Shown here: positions 43,334 to 50,387 of the stretch, piece after piece
Position numbering within the stretch: the first letter of the stretch is position 1
Layout: each line of letters opens with the position of its first letter
Virus record (IMG/VR): IMGVR_UViG_3300042691_044868
Span: 1-64,000 of that record
From: a virus
Length of the DNA: 64,000 bases
Strand: one strand, 5' to 3'
Notes under the pieces: generated by a model
The model's input: only the letters and a program-made list of their open reading frames with translations
Databases searched by the model: none
Told to the model about the DNA's origin: nothing
Translations under genes and position numbers: made by a program

Positions 43334-45067
43334 TTAATGGGATAGGAAGGCATTCGCTGAATGCACCGAGTCCAGTTTCCTGGCTTGGTCGAGCCAGGAT
43401 GACCTCATTTTCCCTCCAACAAGAGACCCGGCCTGGATGCCCAGGCGTTGTCGGGCCAAATCGAGACCCAGGAAAAAGGCGTCAGCCAAGTCGGGAGATC
43501 TGCCTAACCTTAACTTATAATCGCGTTTGGGTTCGACCGTCACCTTGCCTCCGGCGGTGGTGGTATATTTCCGCCCGGTCATCTCCTTGGCCAGGTCGGG
43601 GAGCACCCCTTTAAGCTGGTTGGCCCGCATATATTCAACCCCGGAAAACCACAGTTCGGTCACACGATTGGTATATTTATCGGTCCCCTTGATGGGGTTT
43701 GTAATGCTAACGGGCAAACTGGATGCTTTTTCTCCAAACTTGATTCGCAATATCCGTTGCGACCACAACTCGGACAAAATATCGCAAAAAGGGTCTCCGG
43801 CGCCGGTGGCGTCGATTGCCACCCGCTCCGGGGGGATGTTGTTCTCTTGACAAATTCGCATGACTTCCCTGGCGATTTGAAAGTTCCTGGGCTCTGGTTT
43901 GGTTACGTCTTCACGAAGATAATGGAACTTGTGAAGGCAAACAGACGGCCCGGCTTCTTCACTTTGACCATACTTAAGAATAGCTAATACAGACCTGTCA
44001 CCTCCGTTGGTAAAGGCAGGGTCAAAGCCTGCCAGGAACAAAGGTTGACTCGTCCATCTTGGTTCTTTCGCCACATCGTATTTCCTAAAGTCGGCTTCCG
44101 AATATATACCCTCCTCCGCGCCCACCGGGGCTGGGAATGACCGGATGAACCGCCAGAAGGACAGGGAGTTTTCGCCTTCGTTCTCGATGGCGTATTTGAC
44201 TTGTTTGGATGTCAGCAAGAAGGGCCATTTGTCATTGTGCTCAATGTTCGGCGTCTTGAGTCCGTCCAGGTGGATGCATTTGCCAAGCTTTGTCTCCCAC
44301 TCTTCGGAATCGACGGTGACCGAATTCCACCCATCCTTGGGTGTGGAGAAAACACCAAATGGGTCGTACTGGGAGTTGAAGTTTCCGAGGGCAACGCACT
44401 GAAAATACGGGTTGGCGTTAAGATTGTTAATTGCTTCAAAAACCGAGTTTGTCACGTCGGTTGCCTCGTCGATGATCAGAAGAACTCGTTTGTTTTTCAA
44501 ACCGATCAACTTTGCCGTAGCTTCCTTTTCCTTATCGGGACTTGAGGGAACCAGGGTAATTGATGACCGGTCGCTAGCTTCCCCTGACTCTTCTGGATTT
44601 AAAACAATCTTACCCATCGAGTCGATCAGCTTACCGGGCAGACCCGGAACCTGCATGTATCGTTCACGAATAGAACCCCATAAACGCTTCCTTGCTTCTC
44701 GAACGGATGTGGTGGTTACCAAGACGAGCGTCTCATGTGGAGCGCAAAGCCAGTTGACCAAACCCCACATAGCCAAGGTCGATGTCTTGGCCGACGATTT
44801 CGGGCCAGATATAGCCAGGTAATTGTGCTCGCATGCCCGCTCGATCATCCAGTCGGCCCAGGGATGCCAGTTAAATCCATTCTTGTTTTTCTTGGCGTGG
44901 TAAGGCCATAGAATATTGACCGCGTTTTTAAAATGCTGGGCCTTACCCAATCCTCCGTTCTCGGGGCACAACCCCCACTTGAAGGCGAGCAACTCGATAT
45001 CGAGATCACTGGCCCCGTCAGGCCAGGACTTTCCATATTTATCAATAGGCAAGCGGCTACTCTGCAT
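43334..45067 (-). CDS. terL: Terminase large subunit
   Basis: A 577-residue packaging motor. The ATPase half has a Walker A-like GPKSSAKT (residues 88-95, Lys94) and Walker B LLIIDEA with Asp200 and Glu201; a TTT-type coupling motif (LVLVTTTSVRE) lies between. The RNase H-like nuclease half has Asp349 (GFDPAFTNGG), Asp419 (VAIDATGAGDP) and Asp529 (LADAFFLGL), the expected catalytic triad. First gene of the leftward block. The cognate small subunit is not adjacent. Confidence 0.9.
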   Translation of the reverse strand: MQSSRLPIDKYGKSWPDGASDLDIELLAFKWGLCPENGGLGKAQHFKNAVNILWPYHAKKNKNGFNWHPWADWMIERACEHNYLAISGPKSSAKTSTLAMWGLVNWLCAPHETLVLVTTTSVREARKRLWGSIRERYMQVPGLPGKLIDSMGKIVLNPEESGEASDRSSITLVPSSPDKEKEATAKLIGLKNKRVLLIIDEATDVTNSVFEAINNLNANPYFQCVALGNFNSQYDPFGVFSTPKDGWNSVTVDSEEWETKLGKCIHLDGLKTPNIEHNDKWPFLLTSKQVKYAIENEGENSLSFWRFIRSFPAPVGAEEGIYSEADFRKYDVAKEPRWTSQPLFLAGFDPAFTNGGDRSVLAILKYGQSEEAGPSVCLHKFHYLREDVTKPEPRNFQIAREVMRICQENNIPPERVAIDATGAGDPFCDILSELWSQRILRIKFGEKASSLPVSITNPIKGTDKYTNRVTELWFSGVEYMRANQLKGVLPDLAKEMTGRKYTTTAGGKVTVEPKRDYKLRLGRSPDLADAFFLGLDLARQRLGIQAGSLVGGKMRSSWLDQARKLDSVHSANAFLSH

Positions 45068-45073
45068 AATGAC

Positions 45074-45101
45074 TTGACAGTTGTCAATTTAAGTTCAGTC
45101 T
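45074..45101 (+). promoter_or_regulatory. Rightward promoter built on a palindromic -35
   Basis: TTGACA (45074-45079), 16-base spacer, CAGTCT (45096-45101), upstream of the replication operon. The -35 is one arm of the palindrome TTGACAGTTGTCAA (45074-45087); the other arm gives a TTGACA for the opposite, TerL-side strand. Mutually exclusive RNA polymerase binding, or a repressor on the dyad, would make this a left/right switch (inference). Confidence 0.5.
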
Positions 45102-45130
45102 GGCCGGACGCTTGGGAACACATATGAACC

Positions 45131-45532
45131 GTGAACAGTTGTCAAAAAGGAAAGGTTGGAGAACGTGAGTGGCGCGATGTCCTCAAGGACAAAGGCTTTG
45201 AAGCGCGCAGGGGCAGGCAGTTCTCCGGTAGCCCGGACAGCCCTGACGTTGTCTCGAACCTCCCTTTTCACTTTGAAGTCAAAAGGGTTGAGGCCCTCAA
45301 CATTGATAAAGCTATGGAGCAGGCCCAGCGAGATTGCGGAAAGAAAATGCCTGTCGTGGCCCATAGAAAAAACAAACGTCCGTGGCTGGTTACGATGCTT
45401 GCGGAAGATTGGCTCGCGCTAGTCCGTGAAAAACACTCCGACGCCTGTAGTTCTGCACCCGTGGCAGGAGAAAGCGAAGAGCACTTTACTTCAGGCGCTT
45501 CGGAACCACTCGATCGCTCTCGATTGTTCTGA
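45131..45532 (+). CDS. Holliday junction resolvase-like nuclease (Hjc type)
   Basis: A 133-residue protein; the N-terminal 100 residues carry a PD-(D/E)XK core of the archaeal/viral Hjc kind: KGKVGEREW (Glu11), SPDSPDVV (Asp39) and FHFEVKR (Glu49, Lys51), followed by an amphipathic helix and KMPVVAHRKNKRPWLV. It cuts branched DNA, needed before packaging. The last 35 residues, encoded in the overlap with the helicase gene, are low-complexity and probably dispensable. GTG start. Confidence 0.75.
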   Translation: MNSCQKGKVGEREWRDVLKDKGFEARRGRQFSGSPDSPDVVSNLPFHFEVKRVEALNIDKAMEQAQRDCGKKMPVVAHRKNKRPWLVTMLAEDWLALVREKHSDACSSAPVAGESEEHFTSGASEPLDRSRLF

Positions 45533-46730
45533 CACCGGAACTGGTAAAACCGTAACGGCTTGTTCCGTCGCCAAGGATCTTGGCCTGCCGTTTGCGATCA
45601 TTGCTCCAAAGATTGTACTTCCGGCATGGAAGGAATGGTGTAGCACATTTGGGCTACAACCTGAATTTGTCTTAAACTACGAAAAGCTCAGAACCGGTAA
45701 AACTAAATTCCTCAAAAAGCTGGGCAATAAGCAATGGGAATGGGCCAATGCTTCGAAAGACTTTTTGTTTATCTTTGACGAAGTGCACCGATGCAAAAGC
45801 TACAAGTCCCAAAACGGGGCCATGCTCGAAGCGGCCCGTCCGTCCAAAATACTAATGCTGTCCGCAACTGCCGCGGGGAGTCCCCTGGATATGCGATTTA
45901 CTGGTAGACTTCTAGGACTCCACAACGGCGTCAACTTCTTCAGCTGGCTCCACAAAAACGGTGTGCTCAAGGCTCCCTGGGGAGGATTCATCTTCCGAGG
46001 GGGAAAGAAAGTGCTCGTGGATATCCATTCGAAAATCTTCCCAGAAAAGGGAGTCCGGGTAAAGATTGACGAGCTTGGGGACGCTTTTCCGTCCAACCAG
46101 GTAAACGCCCAAACTTTCGACATCTCGCCAAGGATTGGAGAACTGTACGAGGAAGTCGAAAAGGAAATAGCCGAGTTAAAAAACAAAGCATTGTCGGATC
46201 GAGATCCTGAAAGCCCGCTTACCAAGCGCCTTCGTATGCGCCAGGAAATCGAGCTTTTGCGGGTTCCAGTCATGGTGGAAATGGCCGAGGAGTTTATCTC
46301 TGAGGGGAAAAGTGTGGTGTGCTTTGTCAATTTCAGGCAGACGTTGGATGCGCTGATGGAAAAAATGGAAAAGTACCAACCAATATACATTGCCGGAGAC
46401 CAGTCGGAAACAGACCGGCAAGACGTGGTCAATGCTTTTCAATCCAACGCCCATTATTTTCTAGTCTGCCAGATAGCCGCTGGCGGGGTCGGTGTAAGTC
46501 TTCACGATTTAAATGGAAGACCACGGGTGTCCCTGATTAGCCCGACATATTCGGCGATCGATTTGAAACAGGCTCTTGGTAGGATTCACCGATCGGGAGC
46601 CAAGTCCCCCGCCCTTCAGTATATTCTGTTTGCGGCCAACTCAATCGAAGAAGAGGTCAGTCACGCAGTCCGTAGAAAACTCAAGAACATCGAGTTGTTA
46701 AATGACGGCGATCTTCTCACGCACAATTAA
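45426..46730 (+). CDS. SNF2-like SF2 DNA helicase/translocase, 434 aa
   Basis: Helicase with Q-motif HPWQ (residues 11-14), Walker A SDTGTGKT (Lys41), DEVH box (118-121), motif III LMLSATAAGSP, and C-terminal QALGRIHRSG motif VI, the arginine finger signature. The GTG start is needed to include the Q-motif, so the gene overlaps the resolvase gene by 107 bases. This type acts in phage recombination or fork remodelling; here its partner is probably the resolvase upstream. Confidence 0.8.
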   Translation: MKNTPTPVVLHPWQEKAKSTLLQALRNHSIALDCSDTGTGKTVTACSVAKDLGLPFAIIAPKIVLPAWKEWCSTFGLQPEFVLNYEKLRTGKTKFLKKLGNKQWEWANASKDFLFIFDEVHRCKSYKSQNGAMLEAARPSKILMLSATAAGSPLDMRFTGRLLGLHNGVNFFSWLHKNGVLKAPWGGFIFRGGKKVLVDIHSKIFPEKGVRVKIDELGDAFPSNQVNAQTFDISPRIGELYEEVEKEIAELKNKALSDRDPESPLTKRLRMRQEIELLRVPVMVEMAEEFISEGKSVVCFVNFRQTLDALMEKMEKYQPIYIAGDQSETDRQDVVNAFQSNAHYFLVCQIAAGGVGVSLHDLNGRPRVSLISPTYSAIDLKQALGRIHRSGAKSPALQYILFAANSIEEEVSHAVRRKLKNIELLNDGDLLTHN

Positions 46731-46731
46731 C

Positions 46732-46759
46732 TTGACGTTTACATTTTAAACATCACAAT
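46732..46759 (+). promoter_or_regulatory. Internal promoter before the DUF2800 gene pair
   Basis: TTGACG (46732-46737), 16-base spacer, CACAAT (46754-46759), 13 bases before the ATG at 46773, in a 42-base intergenic gap. Confidence 0.45.
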
Positions 46760-46772
46760 ACGCGGCACGCTA

Positions 46773-47009
46773 ATGGATACTTCACACGCAAGGTATAGCC
46801 CGAGCACCCTTAAAAGCCGGGAACTCTGTCCGGGGTACGAGCCGAAAAAAGACGGCGAAGTTCACATTGTGACTCAACGCGGAACAGCCATGCATCAAGC
46901 CTGCGAGATTGGTGACTTTGACAATCTTAACGCCGAAGAAACAAAACTCGTTATGAAATGCTTGGATTACGTCGAACGGATCCGGGCGGAGTTATTGACC
47001 GATGCTTGA
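46773..47009 (+). CDS. N-terminal fragment of a DUF2800/Cas4-like nuclease, 78 aa
   Basis: A 78-residue protein starting MDTSHARYSPSTLKSRELCP and containing TQRGTAMHQACE. In DUF2800 nucleases these are the first helix (HxRxSPSxxxRxxxCPG) and the GTxxH motif of the RecB-like fold. The rest of the nuclease continues in the next frame, entered 8 bases before this stop. On its own it has no active site. Confidence 0.7.
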   Translation: MDTSHARYSPSTLKSRELCPGYEPKKDGEVHIVTQRGTAMHQACEIGDFDNLNAEETKLVMKCLDYVERIRAELLTDA

Positions 47010-47865
47010 CTTAAAGGAAATCAAACTTGAAGTCTTCGATCAATGGGGGTTTGTCGACCGCTTGCTCATTCGCGGAAACAAAGCCCACCTCATCGATTAC
47101 AAATTTGGATTCAATCCTGTCGATGACGCAGAGCACAACGCTCAAATGTGGGCTTATACGATCGGAGTTTTTGACAAGTACGATTACGTCACAGACGTCA
47201 CCGTTCATGTTTTGCAACCCCGGCTCGACCTTATCTTCACTCACTCATTTAATCGGGCATCCGATTATGGGCGAATGGAAAAACGAATCAAAGGAATCAT
47301 AGAAAAATGCAAAAATCATACCGAATCCGATTACACACCAGGGGATCAATGCGTATTCTGCGCGAAGCTGGCCGACTGCCCCGCGGTTCACGGAGCCACC
47401 ATGCAGATCGTTAAAGCATATGACCTGGCACACGACGCGCAGTTGCCGGAACTATTTCATCCAGGCCAGTTGGCTACACCGGAACGCCGTGCCCAGGCCC
47501 AACGTATCGCTATGGTCATGGAAGCCTGGTGCTCCAGCGTCCGTAAACACAATTTGGAGTTTGCCAAAGAAGGCGGCGAAATTCCTGGTTACGGCCTTAA
47601 GGAAATTCAGGGCCGAAGGGAAATTAAAGATTCGCAAAAAGCTTGGGAACTTGTAAAAGACAAACTCACCCCGGAGGAATTCAGTTCCGCTTGTGAGGTG
47701 AAGTTCACAGATTTGGCTGATCTAGTTGCGGCCAAAGCGCCTCGCGGTCAAAAGACCGTGGCGAAAGAACAACTGGAAGACACGCTCATCGAGGCGGAAG
47801 CAATGACGCGCGGTGAGCCGTCTTATCAACTAAGAAAAACAAAAGAGATAAAACAAATAAAATGA
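47002..47865 (+). CDS. C-terminal part of DUF2800/Cas4-like nuclease, 287 aa
   Basis: Carries the PD-(D/E)XK core: Asp19 (GFVDRLLI), Asp32 and Lys34 (HLIDYKFG), Gln48 and Tyr52 (AQMWAYTIG), followed by Cys103, 117, 120 and 126 in a CVFC...C cluster, an Fe-S-like arrangement of the Cas4/AddB type. The second half is helical. No sequence between the two ORFs is missing, and the shifted frame is blocked by a TGA at 46996, so a slip would need to occur in the 11-base overlap window. Translational coupling of two chains is more likely than a programmed frameshift; a single-base sequencing error is an alternative. Confidence 0.75.
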   Translation: MLDLKEIKLEVFDQWGFVDRLLIRGNKAHLIDYKFGFNPVDDAEHNAQMWAYTIGVFDKYDYVTDVTVHVLQPRLDLIFTHSFNRASDYGRMEKRIKGIIEKCKNHTESDYTPGDQCVFCAKLADCPAVHGATMQIVKAYDLAHDAQLPELFHPGQLATPERRAQAQRIAMVMEAWCSSVRKHNLEFAKEGGEIPGYGLKEIQGRREIKDSQKAWELVKDKLTPEEFSSACEVKFTDLADLVAAKAPRGQKTVAKEQLEDTLIEAEAMTRGEPSYQLRKTKEIKQIK

Positions 47866-48578
47866 AGACATCATTCAGTAAGAAAGACAAAGAAGCGGCG
47901 GAACAGAAAGAAACTCAGGCTCTGGCGACCGTGGAGAGCAAAGCTCCCATGATCTCCAACCGCAACTCGGCAGTCGATGGCGAATTCAAAGCCTCCGACT
48001 TCCTGATCCCGCGGATCAACCTGGTGGGTAAGACCGGGAACCTGAGCAACAACTTCCAGCCGGGCTCCTTCGTCTTCAACAAAGAGATCGTTGTCGGGTC
48101 GAAAGACGCCCCGATGGAAGCGATCATCACCCACATCCAGAAGAAATATATCCAGGAAATTCCGTACGGAACCGATGTTATTCCGAAGATTTTCGCCTCG
48201 CAGGCCGAGGTGGAAGCTGCCGGGGGAACTCTGGATATCACCGAGGGCGACGACACGGACCGTTATATTCCGTTCCTAGTCCTTACCCTTCTGGTTTCGG
48301 AACCCAAGGATAAGAATCCTGTGTTCTCGCTCGAAGGCCCCGATAAGAAGAACTACGCCTTGGCTCAGTATAATCTGACCAAAAGCGCGTATCGTGGAGC
48401 AGGTCGTCAGTTGTTGACGGACAGCCAAACGGTTCTTCGTGGCGGCTTGACCAAAGGTCGCTACCACATTAGCAGCAAGCTCAACACCAACTCGATGGGC
48501 AGTTGGTTCACGCCGACCTTCAAGTTGGCTGGAACCAACAACGACGAGTTCCAGGCTTGGGCTTCCAGCTTGGTCTAA
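47862..48578 (+). CDS. Putative ssDNA-binding or replication accessory protein, 238 aa
   Basis: A 238-residue protein with a charged N-terminus and a beta-rich core (FLIPRINLVGKTGNLSNNF, PGSFVFNKEIVVG, IPFLVLTLLVSEP) lacking enzymatic motifs. Phages with a DUF2800 nuclease usually place a gp2.5-like ssDNA-binding protein next; length and position fit, but the acidic C-terminal tail of gp2.5-type proteins is not obvious (last residues DEFQAWASSLV). Coupled by ATGA to the nuclease. Confidence 0.45.
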   Translation: MKTSFSKKDKEAAEQKETQALATVESKAPMISNRNSAVDGEFKASDFLIPRINLVGKTGNLSNNFQPGSFVFNKEIVVGSKDAPMEAIITHIQKKYIQEIPYGTDVIPKIFASQAEVEAAGGTLDITEGDDTDRYIPFLVLTLLVSEPKDKNPVFSLEGPDKKNYALAQYNLTKSAYRGAGRQLLTDSQTVLRGGLTKGRYHISSKLNTNSMGSWFTPTFKLAGTNNDEFQAWASSLV

Positions 48579-48582
48579 ATAG

Positions 48583-48753
48583 ATGAGGAAGGGGAGACGT
48601 TCCGGCATGGTGCGGCGCGAGATGCGTCGACAGGTCAAGTGTTCCTTGCCGCGTGAAACACCGGACGTCCTCCGCCAATTTATCTCACTTTTGCAACATC
48701 TTAATTTTAACGTGAAAACAGAAGTAAAGGGTATATGGATCAAAACGAAATAA
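48583..48753 (+). CDS. Small basic protein, 56 aa
   Basis: Fifty-six residues, Arg/Lys-rich at the start (MRKGRRSGMVRREMRRQVKC) and a beta or helical C-terminal part (LLQHLNFNVKTEVKGIWI). It begins 4 bases after the previous stop and overlaps the next gene by 19 bases. A DNA- or RNA-binding role would suit the charge; not recognised. Confidence 0.5.
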   Translation: MRKGRRSGMVRREMRRQVKCSLPRETPDVLRQFISLLQHLNFNVKTEVKGIWIKTK

Positions 48754-49046
48754 ACACGGACTTGGCCCCTGCCATCAGCGAAGTGGTGGCAGAAGCCGGA
48801 GAAGTCATAACCAAAATCATGTCCCGGGGATCGGACAAGAGTTTATTTGGACAATGGTTTCACACCGATAGCCGGCGTTACAATGCGGATCGTCTGATTT
48901 CGCATGTAACCCAGGCCATGATGCAGATTGATGGAAACAGGCCCGATCCCGATCCGGCAGGAGAGAGTTCACTGGATCACCTGGAACGGGCGATGGTCAG
49001 GGCAGCGTTTCTACTCTACAAGACGCGCAGGGGAAAAACTTTGTGA
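48735..49046 (+). CDS. Unknown protein, 103 aa
   Basis: A 103-residue helical protein with SLFGQWFHTDSRRYNADRL and SLDHLERAMVRAAFLLY; the latter resembles the helical repeat of small phage proteins related to nucleotide-pool (dATP/dGTP or MazG-like) folds, but no E-x-x-E-D metal motif is visible. Role unassigned. Confidence 0.55.
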   Translation: MDQNEINTDLAPAISEVVAEAGEVITKIMSRGSDKSLFGQWFHTDSRRYNADRLISHVTQAMMQIDGNRPDPDPAGESSLDHLERAMVRAAFLLYKTRRGKTL

Positions 49047-49249
49047 TCGACGCACTGTTTCTGCGCGTTTTTGTGTGGATCAGCAAACTTTGGTTTGGCT
49101 CGGTCATATTTGCAACCGACCCGAAAACCGAGCGAGTAACTTCCATATTTTTCTTTGACAGGGAAGAACACGCGCACACATTTATGGAAATTATCCAGAA
49201 AGAGAAGCTTGACCACGAACTAAAAAAGGAGCAGACAAATGATCATTGA
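49043..49249 (+). CDS. Small membrane-proximal protein, 68 aa
   Basis: Sixty-eight residues: hydrophobic N-terminal segment (residues 4-24, LFLRVFVWISKLWFGSVIF) and a charged helical tail. GTG start overlapping the previous stop (GTGA). Possibly peripheral on the inner membrane. Unknown. Confidence 0.5.
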   Translation: MIDALFLRVFVWISKLWFGSVIFATDPKTERVTSIFFFDREEHAHTFMEIIQKEKLDHELKKEQTNDH

Positions 49250-49367
49250 ATGGCTTTGGAACCAGAGGGGGTTTGCATTCCCCAAGGTAAAAACAGAAAC
49301 CAAAAGTACCCAGGCAAAAATCAGGGTCAGAAAGACCAAAACAAATGCCAAGAAACGCAAACGATAA
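49239..49367 (+). CDS. Small very basic protein, 42 aa
   Basis: Forty-two residues, Lys/Arg-rich, starting MIIEWLWNQRGFAFPK and ending in alternating KRKR. An AAGGAG site lies 6-11 bases upstream. It overlaps both neighbours. Candidate nucleic-acid binder. Confidence 0.5.
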   Translation: MIIEWLWNQRGFAFPKVKTETKSTQAKIRVRKTKTNAKKRKR

Positions 49368-49494
49368 ACTGGCTCGAGAGCTCGTTGCCGCTTTAGATTA
49401 CCTGCTACAGGAAGGATTTATATGTTTGACAGACCAGAAGGAACCCACGATTGTTTTAAGCAAGGAGGCAGCCATATGGAACTTAAAGAAATAG
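49345..49494 (+). CDS. Small protein, 49 aa
   Basis: Forty-nine residues, beginning MPRNANDKLARELVAALDYL; a helix followed by a short strand pair (FICLTDQKEPTIVLSKEA). It overlaps the preceding gene by 23 bases and the next by 19. Protein-like composition supports it; function unknown. Confidence 0.5.
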   Translation: MPRNANDKLARELVAALDYLLQEGFICLTDQKEPTIVLSKEAAIWNLKK

Positions 49495-49787
49495 TCGGCA
49501 AGGAAGATTATGATCAAGCTGATCATGGAAGACAAAGAAGTCTTAACCGCCTCCATAAATTTTACTGCCGGGTCGTTGATCTGGCAGAATCCAACCACGT
49601 GACTGCCGTTCGCCTTGTGGAGGAGAACGGTCGTCTTGAAAACGAGAACGAAGGTTTGAGGGATCTCTGCCAAGAGCTTCTTTCAGACATGGCCGACCTT
49701 GAGAAGGAATGCTCGGAATTCCGACGCAAAGTCCGGTCCGCCGTCCTCGAATTAACACCACACCAGAAAGAGAACAAACATGACTGA
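49476..49787 (+). CDS. Coiled-coil protein, 103 aa
   Basis: A 103-residue acidic protein; residues about 40-95 are a long heptad coiled coil (RLVEENGRLENENEGLRDL). The ATG at 49476 has an AAGGAGG site 8 bases upstream and is preferred to an ATG at 49422. Possibly oligomeric. Unknown. Confidence 0.6.
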   Translation: MELKEIVGKEDYDQADHGRQRSLNRLHKFYCRVVDLAESNHVTAVRLVEENGRLENENEGLRDLCQELLSDMADLEKECSEFRRKVRSAVLELTPHQKENKHD

Positions 49788-50082
49788 AATAGTAATTAGA
49801 ATAGAGCATAATAAAACAGACGAAAAACTGAACATCAGTGTTATCCCGAGGGATAACGAACCGACTCTCGTGGAAAAGGACGTGTTCCTTGGGCTAATGC
49901 CCCTCGTTCACAGCCTTCTGGCGCAGATTCTGGGGCAAGAAGGATTTAAGTCTCCCGACAAAAGCGACCTTGTCGACAAACAAGGCAATGCGCTCAGCGA
50001 TGACTACATGGTAGCCAATGGGATGGTTGAGCCCGAAGGCGGAGCCGAGGTAGTCGACCCGAGGACCGGCGAGAAAAAGTGA
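49780..50082 (+). CDS. Unknown acidic protein, 100 aa
   Basis: A 100-residue acidic protein: N-terminal strand pair (EIVIRIEHNKTDEKLNISVI), helix, then an acidic tail ending RTGEKK. Coupled to both neighbours by short overlaps. No family. Confidence 0.55.
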   Translation: MTEIVIRIEHNKTDEKLNISVIPRDNEPTLVEKDVFLGLMPLVHSLLAQILGQEGFKSPDKSDLVDKQGNALSDDYMVANGMVEPEGGAEVVDPRTGEKK

Positions 50083-50387
50083 GTTACTCCCCAGCCAGCA
50101 ATGCGCTGGCCGAGGAGTTCACAATCATTCCGTATCCGTTTTCGGATACGGCTCGTGAGGAACTTGAGGCCGAATATGCGCTTCTTCTCTCATCGGGAGC
50201 CAAGCCAACCGAAATCAGTGACATGATTTTGTATGCGCTTGAGATCCTGCTGAACAAACGCAAGAAGGAAAAAGATCAGGCAAAGTACGACCAGCTTACA
50301 TTTCAGCTGTCCGACATGCTTGGTCGGCTGGTTATATTTGAAGAAACATTCTTAAATCCAAAATACAAATACAAATCTAAAAAATGA
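50079..50387 (+). CDS. Unknown helical protein, 102 aa
   Basis: A 102-residue helical, Lys/Glu-rich protein with GTG start overlapping the previous stop. Its own stop overlaps the polymerase ATG (ATGA). Position just before the polymerase suggests a replication accessory role; no motif supports more. Confidence 0.5.
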   Translation: MSYSPASNALAEEFTIIPYPFSDTAREELEAEYALLLSSGAKPTEISDMILYALEILLNKRKKEKDQAKYDQLTFQLSDMLGRLVIFEETFLNPKYKYKSKK

